Part shown: positions 24,123 through 32,832 of the stretch, one piece after another
Layout: each line of letters begins with the position of its first letter
Numbering within the stretch: the first letter of the stretch is position 1
Assembly: GCA_002238855.1 (NCBI GenBank)
Contig: MPND01000008.1
Span: 39,589-103,588, forward strand
From: SAR202 cluster bacterium bin90
Lineage (GTDB): Bacteria; Chloroflexota; Dehalococcoidia; Lucifugimonadales; JADFKI01
Length of the DNA: 64,000 bases
Reading direction: 5' to 3'
Notes under the pieces: generated by a model
Databases searched by the model: none
The model's input: only the letters and a program-made list of their open reading frames with translations
Told to the model about the DNA's origin: nothing
Position numbers and translations under genes: made by a program

Positions 24123-24845
24123 CTAGGCCGCCTCTTCCTCGTCGTAGCGCCGGCGCATCTTCACAATGCGCTCAAGGCGCGTCCAGAACCCGTCGACGGA
24201 CACATCGTCATCGCCATGAACCGAGTGGATGCTGCACCAGGAGTTGCCGTTGTCCCAAACGATCACCGTAACCTCGGGGCCCACGGCTTTCCAGAAGCGG
24301 TAGCTGACTTCATCGACAACCACTCGATCGAGCTGTTTTGCGCCAGCTGCATCGACGACCTCCGAGTCCTGCAGGTCGGCATGCCTGATGCGGGGTTCCG
24401 CCCTGTTTGCCACCTTGTCAAAGAACTTCGTGTCCCTGTCGGGGAAGGCCACCTGAAATGTCTTCAGCGCCATCTGCCACGCCGGCGATGCGAACGAGTC
24501 GTCCGAGTTGATGCGGGCCTTGCTTCCGAGGTGGTGCTTCATGCACAGCAGCAACACCCGCACGATCCTGTCGTAGGGCATCCTGCCGGTGTCGCAGTGG
24601 CCATGTATGTCCATGTCCATTCGAAGGAACTCCGAGCGTGGCATGTAGCAGAACGGCTGCGCGTTCAGCGGCCCCACCCCGTTGAAGATGAGATAGTCCT
24701 CCGTCACCTCCGCCTTGGTGTGAGGCAGCCCCAGTCCGTTCACAACGTCCATGTCAACGGTCTCGACGATCTTCTCAAGGTCTTCCGAAAGCTCTTCCAC
24801 GACGCTGTTGGCGTCCCGCTTGATTTCCCACTTGTGTGTGACCAT
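24123..24845 (-). CDS. Hypothetical protein
   Basis: 240 residues, acidic N-terminal third (VVEELSEDLEKIVETVDMD), then a mixed region with CMKHHLGSKARIN and a tail MRRRYDEEEAA. No family recognised. It is preceded by AAAGGAATA and followed after 48 nt by gene 23731-24075. Confidence 0.6.
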   Translation of the reverse strand: MVTHKWEIKRDANSVVEELSEDLEKIVETVDMDVVNGLGLPHTKAEVTEDYLIFNGVGPLNAQPFCYMPRSEFLRMDMDIHGHCDTGRMPYDRIVRVLLLCMKHHLGSKARINSDDSFASPAWQMALKTFQVAFPDRDTKFFDKVANRAEPRIRHADLQDSEVVDAAGAKQLDRVVVDEVSYRFWKAVGPEVTVIVWDNGNSWCSIHSVHGDDDVSVDGFWTRLERIVKMRRRYDEEEAA

Positions 24846-24919
24846 AGTTATTCCTTTCCTGTGCGGTGTTATTCTCGGGAGGCTGCCCCCGATGCCGTTC
24901 AGGCGCAGCCGTTTTCTCG

Positions 24920-25195
24920 TCAGTCCGATCTGCCACGCCTCGCGAGGCGACGCCTGCGACGTTCTGCCTCCACCCTGTCAAGCCCTTCCTTTATTCCCAT
25001 CGCCACCTTGTCATAGGAGTCGAGCGCCTCGTCGTAGTTCTCGACGGTGTAAACCGTCTCCCACTTTCGATGGCCGTGCCTTACGGTCGCGCCCTCGCCC
25101 TGGTAGGCGACGAGGATCGCGGCATCGTAGACGTCCTTCAGCATGGCGATGCACTCGCCTTTGGGTGAGTAAACCTTTAGCGGAAAGCGTGCCAT
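24920..25195 (-). CDS. Hypothetical protein
   Basis: 91 residues. The region KDVYDAAILVAYQGEGATVRHG resembles the short repeats seen in phage proteins of unknown function; the C-terminus is highly basic (RVEAERRRRRLARRG). Start overlaps the previous stop by 1 nt (TGATG). Confidence 0.6.
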   Translation of the reverse strand: MARFPLKVYSPKGECIAMLKDVYDAAILVAYQGEGATVRHGHRKWETVYTVENYDEALDSYDKVAMGIKEGLDRVEAERRRRRLARRGRSD

Positions 25196-25521
25196 CAGCG
25201 AGCCTCCATCAGATCGTCAGGGTGGCGGACGGCGACTTCCTTGCGGCAGGTATGCCAGCAGCCAGGGCAGAACGTCTTTCGCAGCGGGTCCAGTCCAAAC
25301 CGGTGCCTCTGTTCGATGGTGTCCGGATCGGTGATCTCTATGACACCGAGTTCCCTGCACCTTCTCGGCTTGCCGCTTTCGCTTCGGTGCTTGTAGCAGC
25401 GGCAGACCTCGTTGGCCCAGTTGAACGTCTTGAGCCACCAGACCTTGTCTCCCTCCTCAGGCTGGCGTTCTCCGTAGATGAACACCCCGTTTCCGATCTC
25501 TTTCTTTTTGGCAGGAATCAT
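25195..25521 (-). CDS. Hypothetical zinc protein
   Basis: 108 residues with CRCYKH, CRELG and CPGCWHTC, a likely zinc site. No family recognised. Translationally coupled to gene 24920-25195. Confidence 0.6.
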   Translation of the reverse strand: MIPAKKKEIGNGVFIYGERQPEEGDKVWWLKTFNWANEVCRCYKHRSESGKPRRCRELGVIEITDPDTIEQRHRFGLDPLRKTFCPGCWHTCRKEVAVRHPDDLMEAR

Positions 25522-25630
25522 CTCCCACTCCCTTGTTCTATCTCTGTTCTTGTTGAAAGGTGCGTATGTCGCACGCAGAGTGGTTGGAATACCCTGCTTC
25601 GCCCTCTCTGTGCGCCGCCGTCCCGTTTTG

Positions 25631-25948
25631 CTAGGCGGTCGCGGAAAGCTGTTCCCACGGCATCTTCATGCCGCCCTCGCGAATGGCTGCCGCCGTCTCA
25701 AGTCTCTTCCAGAAAGTGTCAATGTCGGCTGTTTCACCGGCTACGCTCTCAACCGTGTTGTAGTGGTCCTCGTAGGCGCAGACGGCAACCTCGACGGCTT
25801 CGCCCTCAGCCTTCCAGGTGTGCCGGCCGTCCTCACGGTCGTTCGGCACATAAGTGAGATACGTCGTTCCCGCGGCATCCGCAATCAGCTTGTCGTAGAA
25901 GCGGTTATCCCGCTTGAAGGTGTCCGTGTAGGGAAATGAGTTGCTCAT
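25631..25948 (-). CDS. Hypothetical protein
   Basis: 105 residues from ATG 25948. TYLTYVPNDREDGRHTWKAEG and YEDHYNTVESVAGETADIDT suggest a compact alpha/beta fold. It shares the theme DxFWxRLE (DTFWKRLETA) with GFWTRLERI in the protein at 24123-24845, possibly a related C-terminal helix. Confidence 0.55.
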   Translation of the reverse strand: MSNSFPYTDTFKRDNRFYDKLIADAAGTTYLTYVPNDREDGRHTWKAEGEAVEVAVCAYEDHYNTVESVAGETADIDTFWKRLETAAAIREGGMKMPWEQLSATA

Positions 25949-26071
25949 GTCGCTCTCTTTCGTGCTTGAGAAAATGAAGGGCGCACCCCTGCGAAGGGCG
26001 CGCCCCAAGTTGATAATTGCCAGACCTGCCTGAAGGCCAATCCCGCCTGAAAGCCGATTGGACAAACATAA

Positions 26072-26102
26072 AGCCCCCGACCGCGATATGCTGTCGAGGG
26101 CT
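26072..26102 (-). terminator. Terminator after the PIN-partner gene
   Basis: AGCCCTCGAC/GTCGGGGGCT-type stem followed by TTTATGTTTG on the minus strand, 30 nt after the stop of gene 26134-26379. Confidence 0.7.
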
Positions 26103-26133
26103 GTCAGTTTCGTTATTTGCCGATTAGTGTTGT

Positions 26134-26379
26134 CTAGGTGGACTCATGGCCATCCGATGCGAACTTCTGGGCCTTCCTGCGCTCGTATGCCCTGTTCCTT
26201 TCCTCTATGTACTCGTCCAGTTCCTCTTCGGTTTTGAAGGTGCGACCAGGAATGCCGTAAGTGAAGCCCGAAAATCTCAGGCTCTCAAAGAAGGCGTCAA
26301 GTTTCTGATTGTCGTGGCTGTGTTCACTGACAATATTGGCCCTGATTTCGTGTAGCTCTTTCATGACCTCATCTTCCAA
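26134..26379 (-). CDS. Small partner protein of a PIN-domain gene
   Basis: About 81 residues; the TTG at 26379 is 8 nt after AAGGAGG. The segment MKELHEIRANIVSEHSHDNQKLDAFFESLR matches in style the small proteins usually encoded just downstream of PIN-domain toxins (EVRRIREEI...D...). Here the PIN gene upstream is truncated, so this is probably an orphan remnant of a toxin-antitoxin-like pair. Confidence 0.5.
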   Translation of the reverse strand: MEDEVMKELHEIRANIVSEHSHDNQKLDAFFESLRFSGFTYGIPGRTFKTEEELDEYIEERNRAYERRKAQKFASDGHEST

Positions 26380-26582
26380 TGTCAAGCCCTCCTTGAAGCT
26401 GGTTTGGAGTGGTGATTACGGGGCTGTTGTAGCCCTGTTGCTCGCAGATTTCGCTAATTGCAGGCATGGTGACGGTATTTGCCATGTGAGAAAAATTCCA
26501 TGTCAGAATATAGTCGATGTTGTTCACGGCTGCCACTGCGATGTGTCTAGCGTCAACTTCTGCGGCTGCCGTGGCGGCCCTA
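26369..26582 (-). pseudogene. PIN-domain protein, C-terminal fragment
   Basis: The frame 26369-26580 encodes EVDARHIAVAAVNNIDYILT and NFSHMAN..., then MPAISEICEQQGYNSPVIT, the C-terminal half of a VapC-like PIN ribonuclease with its conserved Asp (DARH) and the usual TP-(E/N) ending. The N-terminal half with the first catalytic Asp is missing; homology stops at the stop codon of gene 26580-26891, so a deletion or insertion joined the two. Confidence 0.7.
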
Positions 26583-26891
26583 AAGATGGAAGTGGAACGT
26601 GGCGTAGAGGCCGTAGCGTTCCTTGAAGCCCGCGGCCCAATTCTCGGCATCCTCGACGTCCTCTGAGGAGATGTCGCGGTCGGTCTGGGCGCTCTCCCTG
26701 AACCTCTCAAGCAACACCGGAACCTCACGGCTCCCCTCAACCCATCCGGCCACCGAGTAGAGCTCGATGACGCCAGCCTCCATGGGGCTTATGGAGTCGG
26801 GGTTCTCGTTGGCTATGAAGTTGGCGAACGCCTCCGGTATGTCGTGCTTTTCGTCTGGCTTGGGCATGAAATGCCCTAGGTAGTTAGGCAT
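26580..26891 (-). CDS. Hypothetical protein
   Basis: 103 residues from ATG 26891 (AAAGGAAAC site). Acidic, helical. It ends exactly at the junction with the truncated PIN gene, so its C-terminus may be altered. No family recognised. Confidence 0.55.
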   Translation of the reverse strand: MPNYLGHFMPKPDEKHDIPEAFANFIANENPDSISPMEAGVIELYSVAGWVEGSREVPVLLERFRESAQTDRDISSEDVEDAENWAAGFKERYGLYATFHFHL

Positions 26892-26916
26892 CGTGTTTCC
26901 TTTACTAGAGTGCTGC

Positions 26917-26946
26917 GCGCCATCCCCAAGCACAGGGAGATGGCGC
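26917..26946 (-). terminator. Leader hairpin ahead of gene 26580-26891
   Basis: GCGCCATC/GATGGCGC-type stem between gene 26968-27234 and the next ribosome site; U tract weak. Confidence 0.5.
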
Positions 26947-26967
26947 TTCTTTGACTTCTAAAGAGGC

Positions 26968-27234
26968 TCAGGCTGTAGATGCAGAGACCCCGGAAGCGCG
27001 CCGACTGAACTGCGTCTGGGCATCCACGCGAGCGGCTTTCAGCGTCGGGCACTCGCTCCGGTAGTAGAAGCTCGCCATCTTTACAAGCCAAGTCCGCTTT
27101 CGCCGTCGCGGCCAGAAGTTCTTGTAGATCGTGGCCACTCGCTGCTCACCGTCATCGGTGCGGACAAGCAAGTCGTAGTTCGGGCTGGAATGTCCCGTTG
27201 CGTCCGGCTGTTGCCGCCTCAGGACAAACCTCAT
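26968..27234 (-). CDS. Hypothetical basic protein
   Basis: 88 residues, basic (FWPRRRKRTWLVKM). ATG overlaps the ligA stop (ATGA), so it is coupled to ligA. No family recognised; it may bind nucleic acid. Confidence 0.55.
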   Translation of the reverse strand: MRFVLRRQQPDATGHSSPNYDLLVRTDDGEQRVATIYKNFWPRRRKRTWLVKMASFYYRSECPTLKAARVDAQTQFSRRASGVSASTA

Positions 27235-29267
27235 GAGACCATCGCCTCGAATTCAGCCTCCGTCACCACGCGAATGCCGAGGTTCTGAGCCTTGGCGAGC
27301 TTGCTTCCGGCCTTCTCGCCCGCGATGAGCAGGTCCGTGGCCTTCGTCACCGAGTTCTGAGCCGTCCCGCCGAGCGCAGCGATAGTTGTATTTATGCTGC
27401 TCCTCGTGTAGTGCTGCAACTTGCCGGTGGCGCACACCTTCATTCCACCGAGCGGCCGCGCCTCATCTCTGGTGCTCTCGCGTCCTTCTGTGTCGCCGGC
27501 GTCTTCCTTCTCCGATCCCACCGCAACCCCAAGCTCCAGCAGTTCGTAGAGTTGCTTGCGGTTGTTCGGGTTGCCCATGTAGCTGCAGAACGACTCCGCC
27601 ATCTTGGGGCCTAAGCGTTCGAGCTGGCGAATGCTGTCGTAGGTCTCGGCAATCCTGTCCTCGTCAGAAGTCGCATCAAGCAGCGCCGAGAGCGTGCGGT
27701 AGTGCCCGACCAGCGTCTCGGATGCGCTGCGCCCAACCTCTCGGATGCCGAGCGCGGCCAGCAGCTTCTGAAGCGGCCTGTCCTTAGATGCCGTGATCTG
27801 CTCAAGAAGGTTCTCCGCCTTCTTCTCGCCCCAGCCCGAGAGCGACACAAGGTCGTCCCATGTGAGCCGGTAGAGGTCGGAGATCTGGCTGACCAGTCCT
27901 GCGGCGATCAGCTTGCTTATGGCGACAGGTCCCGCGCCGACGATGGCCATGTAGTCCTGCCCGATGAAGTGCTCCAGACCGCGCTGAAGCTGGCCGGGGC
28001 AGAGCAGCGTGTTTGGGCAGTAGATCCGCGCCTCGCCCTGCGGCCGTATCAGGAGGCTCGCGCACGCCGGGCAGTGCGTCGGAAACACAACCGCCTTCTC
28101 GCTGCCGTCGCGCTCGTCATTGAACACCTTCTCGACGGCCGGTATGACGTCGCCCGCCCTCTTCACGAGAACCTTGTCGCCGACCATCAGGTCCAGTCCC
28201 TCGACGATGTCCTTGTTATGCAATGTCACGCTCGTGACGGTTACATCGCCTATGACGACCGGCTCTACCTCTCCGATTGGCGTAACCGCACCGGTGCGGC
28301 CTACGCTGAAGGAGACGTTTCTGAGGACCGTGCGCTCCGCCTGGGCAATGCCCTTGCAGGCGAAGGCCCAGTTGGGCGCGCTGCGTCCCGCTCCAAGTAT
28401 CTCGCGCGCCGGCAGGCTGTCGACCTTTATGACCACGCCGTCGCAGTCGTAGTCAACCTCGTACATCATCTCGCTCAGCGTCTCGAATGCGTTCTCGATA
28501 TCTGCCTCGGTCTGAAGCTCGGGGACACCGAACTCAACGACCGAAAAGTCAAGCTCCGCAAGCCACTCGATTACCTCGCTGTGGCGCGTGAAGCCCTTCG
28601 GGTTTGACTCGAACAGAAGCCCGTAGGCGAAGAAGTGGATTCCCCGCTTTGCAACCTCTTCGGAGTCGGAGTGGCGCATGCCGCCCGCGACGGTGTTACG
28701 GGGGCTGGAGTAAAGCTCCTCTCCCGCAGCTTCGCGGTCGTTGTTCAGCAGCGCAAACAGGCCGTTGGGGATGTAAGCCTCTCCGACCACGGAGATGCGG
28801 CCCGGAACCGCTGTCTTCAGCTTGAGCGGCAGGTCGGCGATTCGTATCGCGTTCTGCGCGACATTCTCGCCAATAATGCCGTCACCGCGGGTTGCGGCGC
28901 CTCTGAACTCACCGTTCTCATAGTCGACACGGAGCGCCATGCCGTCGATCTTCAGGTCCGCATAGGCGCGTGCGCCCGGGGCCTGCCGTACTATCGCGTG
29001 CCACGCCTGCGCCCGTTGCATCTGGTCAAAGGCGTTGTTGAGGCTGAGCATTGGAGCCGGATGGGCGACCTTCGGGCTGCCGTCAGCAACGGCGCTGCCC
29101 ACAACGACCGGCACGACGGGCTCATCGCTGTTCGCGCCCGTGAGTTCGTTGTATTCACGCACCAGCGCGTCATACTCGGCGTCCGAGATCAGGGGCTTGC
29201 CCCTGTCGTACAGCTTTGAGTGAAGCTCGATGCTCTTTTTCAGTTTCTCTTCTCTGGTCACTTTCAC
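27231..29267 (-). CDS. ligA: NAD-dependent DNA ligase
   Basis: 678 residues, full length. The adenylation motif LKIDGMALR (KxDG) is near residue 106; the OB fold follows, then a Cys4 zinc finger (CPAC ... CPNTLLC), helix-hairpin-helix repeats (LSGWGEKKAENLLEQI) and a C-terminal BRCT domain (GGMKVCATGKLQHYTR...). It seals nicks using NAD+. Carrying a complete bacterial-type ligase indicates that the element does part of its own replication or repair. Start ATG 29267 follows GGAG. Confidence 0.95.
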   Translation of the reverse strand: MKVTREEKLKKSIELHSKLYDRGKPLISDAEYDALVREYNELTGANSDEPVVPVVVGSAVADGSPKVAHPAPMLSLNNAFDQMQRAQAWHAIVRQAPGARAYADLKIDGMALRVDYENGEFRGAATRGDGIIGENVAQNAIRIADLPLKLKTAVPGRISVVGEAYIPNGLFALLNNDREAAGEELYSSPRNTVAGGMRHSDSEEVAKRGIHFFAYGLLFESNPKGFTRHSEVIEWLAELDFSVVEFGVPELQTEADIENAFETLSEMMYEVDYDCDGVVIKVDSLPAREILGAGRSAPNWAFACKGIAQAERTVLRNVSFSVGRTGAVTPIGEVEPVVIGDVTVTSVTLHNKDIVEGLDLMVGDKVLVKRAGDVIPAVEKVFNDERDGSEKAVVFPTHCPACASLLIRPQGEARIYCPNTLLCPGQLQRGLEHFIGQDYMAIVGAGPVAISKLIAAGLVSQISDLYRLTWDDLVSLSGWGEKKAENLLEQITASKDRPLQKLLAALGIREVGRSASETLVGHYRTLSALLDATSDEDRIAETYDSIRQLERLGPKMAESFCSYMGNPNNRKQLYELLELGVAVGSEKEDAGDTEGRESTRDEARPLGGMKVCATGKLQHYTRSSINTTIAALGGTAQNSVTKATDLLIAGEKAGSKLAKAQNLGIRVVTEAEFEAMVS

Positions 29268-29298
29268 TCTCCTGAGCTGAATATCGTTGAAAGAGAAA

Positions 29299-29318
29299 GG
29301 ACGGCATCCGTGCCGCCC
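29299..29318 (-). terminator. Leader hairpin ahead of ligA
   Basis: GGGCGGCA/TGCCGTCC-type stem followed by TTTCTCTTTC, about 32 nt before the ligA start. Confidence 0.55.
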
Positions 29319-29343
29319 TTCTCCGCTGTCGTGCCGGCTGGGG

Positions 29344-29901
29344 TCACTCGCCGGTCGGTTGCTGCCTCTCCCAGATCTCCTTCATCGTCTCCGCGATGAG
29401 CTGCCCCCTCGCGGCCTCTTCCAGCGATTCGGGGAGATTTTCGGCGACCAAATCCATCAAGTCGCCTTCATCGTCAAGCCAGCCCTCCATGCGCCCCACG
29501 GTGCGGCACAGCACAAGCGTGAAGACCGCTCCATACTGGTCGCGGGAGAGTTTTTCGGTGACCTCGGCGCCGAACTCGATGGCGCGGCGGCGCAGTTCGT
29601 ACTCCTGCGGGGACAGGGTGTCAGCAGTCCATGCCGCGGCCGGATTGCCATCGCCTGCAGGCAGGGCGGTCTTGTCCTCGTTGGACAGGTAGCCTATGGC
29701 CTCAAGGCGCTGGCACGCCCTGACAATCGCATCCGAGTCGAGAATCTCGGGGCATTTCAGGTCAACGCCCGTCAGGATCTCCGTCAGCTCCAGGATCGTC
29801 AGGATGTTGAGGTCGGACGCCGGCATCTGCCTTTCGTTTATCTCGCAGATTGCAGCGAGCACCAGCATCTCTGCCAGGGCCAACTCGGGTTGTTCTGTCA
29901 T
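29344..29901 (-). CDS. Hypothetical protein, tandem paralog A
   Basis: 185 residues from ATG 29901. LAEMLVLAAICEINER and ILTILELTEILTGVDLKCPEI align with the N-terminal half of the next protein upstream (29995-30558), including GYLSNEDKTALP versus GHLSKTDDPAAVP, so they are tandem duplicates. Mostly helical. Function unknown. Confidence 0.65.
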   Translation of the reverse strand: MTEQPELALAEMLVLAAICEINERQMPASDLNILTILELTEILTGVDLKCPEILDSDAIVRACQRLEAIGYLSNEDKTALPAGDGNPAAAWTADTLSPQEYELRRRAIEFGAEVTEKLSRDQYGAVFTLVLCRTVGRMEGWLDDEGDLMDLVAENLPESLEEAARGQLIAETMKEIWERQQPTGE

Positions 29902-29922
29902 TTCGCATGTCTCCTGAAATGA

Positions 29923-29954
29923 GCAGGGCAGCGGCCCTGAAGCCACTGCCCTGC
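29923..29954 (-). terminator. Leader hairpin ahead of paralog A
   Basis: GCAGGGCAG/CTGCCCTGC stem with further inner GGC/GCC pairing between the two paralogs; U tract is weak. Confidence 0.55.
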
Positions 29955-29994
29955 GTGAAGTCTTGTGTTCGGACGCGGCGCGGCGCCCGTTCGG

Positions 29995-30558
29995 TTATAG
30001 TCTGGCGCGGATATGCGGCCACTCCAGTCGCGCCTGAGTCGCAATCGCCACGCCCCTGAGCAACATGGCCGTGGTGTCGTCATCCAGGTTGGGTTTCAAG
30101 GTTCCCACAAGTCCTGTGATGTCGCCGTCTTTCGGCCAGCCCTCATTAACGGCCACCTGCTCAAGGTGGACCATCATCGTGAGCGCGGTAGCCTGACCGT
30201 CAGTTCCTTTTGCGTAGATGGACGCGGCGAACTCGATTGCATGATAGTGGTCCTCCAATTCAGGCGGGATTACCAGCACGGTGACATCTGAGTCGTTCTC
30301 AGGGACTGCCGCCGGATCGTCCGTCTTTGACAGGTGGCCTGACTCCTCAAGACCTCTTGCGGCGTCTAAGACCTTCTGCGTGGACTCGATGCCCGCGCAT
30401 TCAAGGTCAAGCCCTGTCAGATGCGGCACCAGCATCAGCACGGTTGAGACCGTCTGGGAGTCCGCCGCTACGGCTCTAGCGTTGAGGTGCTGAATTGCCG
30501 TCAGGACCAGGTATTCGAGCCTGCTGAGGTCGCTTTCGCTCGCTATGTAGCTAATCAC
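29995..30558 (-). CDS. Hypothetical protein, tandem paralog B
   Basis: 187 residues; LEYLVLTAIQHLNARAVAAD and LVPHLTGLDLECAG match paralog A. The C-terminal part (ATALTMMVHLEQVAVNEGW) also aligns with FTLVLCRTVGRMEGWLDDEG. Its ATG overlaps the TGA of gene 30555-31010. Function unknown. Confidence 0.65.
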   Translation of the reverse strand: MISYIASESDLSRLEYLVLTAIQHLNARAVAADSQTVSTVLMLVPHLTGLDLECAGIESTQKVLDAARGLEESGHLSKTDDPAAVPENDSDVTVLVIPPELEDHYHAIEFAASIYAKGTDGQATALTMMVHLEQVAVNEGWPKDGDITGLVGTLKPNLDDDTTAMLLRGVAIATQARLEWPHIRARL

Positions 30559-31010
30559 TTCACCGCCTCCAGTCGTTCGATGAACCAGGAGAGCTTCTGT
30601 CCCGGTCCTTGCTCCAGCGTCGCCCAGCCGTCAGACAACTCGTCGGCGAGATCGTACACCGGACCCCGGTCGATGAGGCCGTTGCGCTCTCCGCCGGGCG
30701 GGTTGCTTATGCCCAGGTTGCCGAGCAGCACGACGCGCTCCTCGCCTTTGCCATACTGAAAGGCATAGACGTCTCCGGTCTCGTCGACGACCGACACGCG
30801 AATGCGGCTGTTGGTTGCCGCGTTTATGAACACGAACTCGTCGCCGCCAAGCCGAACGGTTTTGCTCTCGATCCCCTCGCCCAGAACCGGCCCGAACAAT
30901 CCGCAGTCGTCGCGGTGCCAGACTCCGAAGTCGATCTCTCCGGAGGTGGCGCCACCCCTCTCGGCGTAGAACTCCCTTATGGAGGCGTATTGCCTGAACG
31001 TTCTGACCAT
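30555..31010 (-). CDS. Hypothetical protein
   Basis: 151 residues from ATG 31010. Beta-rich pattern (KTVRLGGDEFVFINAATN, RIRVSVVDETGDVYAF). No family recognised; coupled to paralog B by an ATGA overlap. Confidence 0.6.
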   Translation of the reverse strand: MVRTFRQYASIREFYAERGGATSGEIDFGVWHRDDCGLFGPVLGEGIESKTVRLGGDEFVFINAATNSRIRVSVVDETGDVYAFQYGKGEERVVLLGNLGISNPPGGERNGLIDRGPVYDLADELSDGWATLEQGPGQKLSWFIERLEAVK

Positions 31011-31087
31011 GCTTAACCTCTTCTCCTTCTCATTTCCCCCTCGCACCCGCCCCGCGTGAGTGGATGCGATAGATTACTGGCCTGCCA

Positions 31088-31720
31088 TCAAGAAGCGACT
31101 TTTGCCGGCACCCTCGTGCGCTCGGAAAGCGTCACCACCTTGTCGATCAGGTCGTCGTAGTATCCGGACATGATGCGGTGCAGCACATAGGCAACCCCGT
31201 CCTCTGCGGAGCGAATCAGTGCTCCCTTACTCCATATCGGCTCGGAGGTGATGCCTTTCAGGTGGTCGATGATCCCCTCTGGGTCGCCGCCTATGCGGAG
31301 GCAGTAGGAGATCATGCGCCCCAATCCTTCCAGGTGGGCATACTCGACCTCTCCGGCCTTGCCTATGCGAAGAAACACCTCGAAGGGCCGCCTGTGCTCA
31401 TCCACGTTTACCGTGACGAACATCTTGCCGCCCGCCGTCTCCACCTCCACCGTGATTCCGGGTGCTGCGGCGGGTCGAACCCTCGCGCCGTAGTAGTCAT
31501 TGAGCCACGGCTCAGACGCCTCCAGCACATCGCCATAGCCAGGGCCTTTATCGGGCACCTGCAGGGCCAGCTCATCCTCCGGCACAAGCGGAATGTCTTC
31601 CTGCAGCACACGCTCCATGCCCTCATCCGCATCTACCCTAGATTCCGGCTCTTCCAGTAAGGACATCAGGTCCTCCATCTCTCCGACGACCTCAAGTGTC
31701 GCCGCAGCCCGTTCTAACAT
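31088..31720 (-). CDS. Stand-alone TSCPD-domain protein, related to the NrdJ C-terminus
   Basis: 210 residues from ATG 31720 (AAAGGAG 7 nt upstream). After ~80 acidic residues comes ITVEVETAGGKMFVTVNV...RIGKAGEVEYAHLEGLGRM, a TSCPD domain as found at the C-terminus of class II ribonucleotide reductases. GITSEPIWSKGALIRSAEDG matches GITSEPVWDKGTLIRSAEDG in the nrdJ end at 63445-64000, so it probably arose by duplication of that region. No zinc-ribbon tail and no reductase domain. Role unknown; a regulatory or scaffold part of the reductase is possible. Confidence 0.8.
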   Translation of the reverse strand: MLERAAATLEVVGEMEDLMSLLEEPESRVDADEGMERVLQEDIPLVPEDELALQVPDKGPGYGDVLEASEPWLNDYYGARVRPAAAPGITVEVETAGGKMFVTVNVDEHRRPFEVFLRIGKAGEVEYAHLEGLGRMISYCLRIGGDPEGIIDHLKGITSEPIWSKGALIRSAEDGVAYVLHRIMSGYYDDLIDKVVTLSERTRVPAKVAS

Positions 31721-31738
31721 CTCGCTTCTCCTTTCCAA

Positions 31739-32317
31739 TCATTTAATGCGTTCGAGCCGAGGAAGCATTCTGGCATGCCTCATACTGAAGAATCTGTCGT
31801 TGAAACAGATCAGATGGTCAAGCACCTCGACGCCCAGCAGCTTCCCGGCCTTGCAGATCATCTTGGTAGTTCGCTTGTCCAAATTGCTCGGATGCATGTA
31901 CCCGGTAGGGTGGTTGTGGTACATCACCACGTACTGCCCTCCGGTGAGCAGCGCGTCTCGAAAGACGTCTCGAGGCTCCACCGTCTGTATGCTGTCAACA
32001 GTCCCCTCGTACACCAGTCGTCTTGCCAGCACTCCGTAGTAGCGTGTCAGAGTCGCCACGTGGAGCTGCTCGTGTCCCAGCCCGTATAGTTGGTTTCTCA
32101 CAAGCCCGAATAAGTCCTCAGTCCTCCTCACTATCAGCATCCCCTCCTCGCCGGACGTCAGGCTGTCTCTGTCGTAGCCCAGTAACCTCAGCGCCTCCAT
32201 GATTTCAGGCGCTCTGTGCGCGCTGCCCTTGCTCACCAGTTGTTTGAGCGGCTCGGCAGCGGCCACCGGGTCTATCGCACCGTTGCTGACGCGATTGCCG
32301 GTCGCATCTACAACCAC
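31739..32317 (-). CDS. RadC-like JAB/MPN domain protein
   Basis: 192 residues, GTG start with GAGGTAG upstream. VMYHNHPTGYMHPSNLDKR is the JAMM metal motif (HxH...S/T...D) of RadC-type proteins; an upstream Glu (YEGTVD) could complete the site. RadC-like proteins are frequent on plasmids and ICEs with antirestriction genes; their biochemical role is not settled, and they are not required for classical DNA repair. Confidence 0.85.
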   Translation of the reverse strand: MVVDATGNRVSNGAIDPVAAAEPLKQLVSKGSAHRAPEIMEALRLLGYDRDSLTSGEEGMLIVRRTEDLFGLVRNQLYGLGHEQLHVATLTRYYGVLARRLVYEGTVDSIQTVEPRDVFRDALLTGGQYVVMYHNHPTGYMHPSNLDKRTTKMICKAGKLLGVEVLDHLICFNDRFFSMRHARMLPRLERIK

Positions 32318-32319
32318 AC

Positions 32320-32745
32320 CTACCTCTGCCCCAGCGCCCTGTTTTCGCGCTGGATCCTGAGAGCGTAGGGAGAGCGCACCTTCGGCACGCGCTCTCGCGT
32401 GCCGCTCAGAGTTTCCTCCGCGGTCATTTCGAACGCCTCGCTCCAGGCGTACACCTCGTCACCCACCGCCTTGCCCGCGGCAATCTCTGCGGCACTTGGC
32501 ATGACCGGAGAAGGTGCAACCTCGGGCGTGGACGCCTTGCCCGCTGCAGCCTGCCTGAGGTGGTAGAGCGACTCCTTGTAGCAGTCCGGCTCCTGGATGT
32601 GGTAGCTGCGACTCTTTGAGGCGACGGGCACGGTCCGGCCGTTCAGCGACGCGATGTCCACCACGTTGGTGTGCATCGCCGGGGCGTCACTTGCGATCTC
32701 TCGCCTACACCAGTGGCATATCCTTGTAATTGTGCGATTGCTCAC
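32320..32745 (-). CDS. Hypothetical zinc protein
   Basis: 141 residues; CHWCRREI near the N-terminus and a later DCYK suggest a zinc-binding head followed by an alanine-rich linker. It precedes the RadC-like gene by 2 nt. No family recognised. Confidence 0.55.
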   Translation of the reverse strand: MSNRTITRICHWCRREIASDAPAMHTNVVDIASLNGRTVPVASKSRSYHIQEPDCYKESLYHLRQAAAGKASTPEVAPSPVMPSAAEIAAGKAVGDEVYAWSEAFEMTAEETLSGTRERVPKVRSPYALRIQRENRALGQR

Positions 32746-32832
32746 TTCTCAAGTTCCTTTCCTAAAGAGAGAAAGCCCCCACGCCGCAGCGCAGGAGCTT
32801 TGAGTATTGCTCACGTCTGAGGCGTGGTTGGC

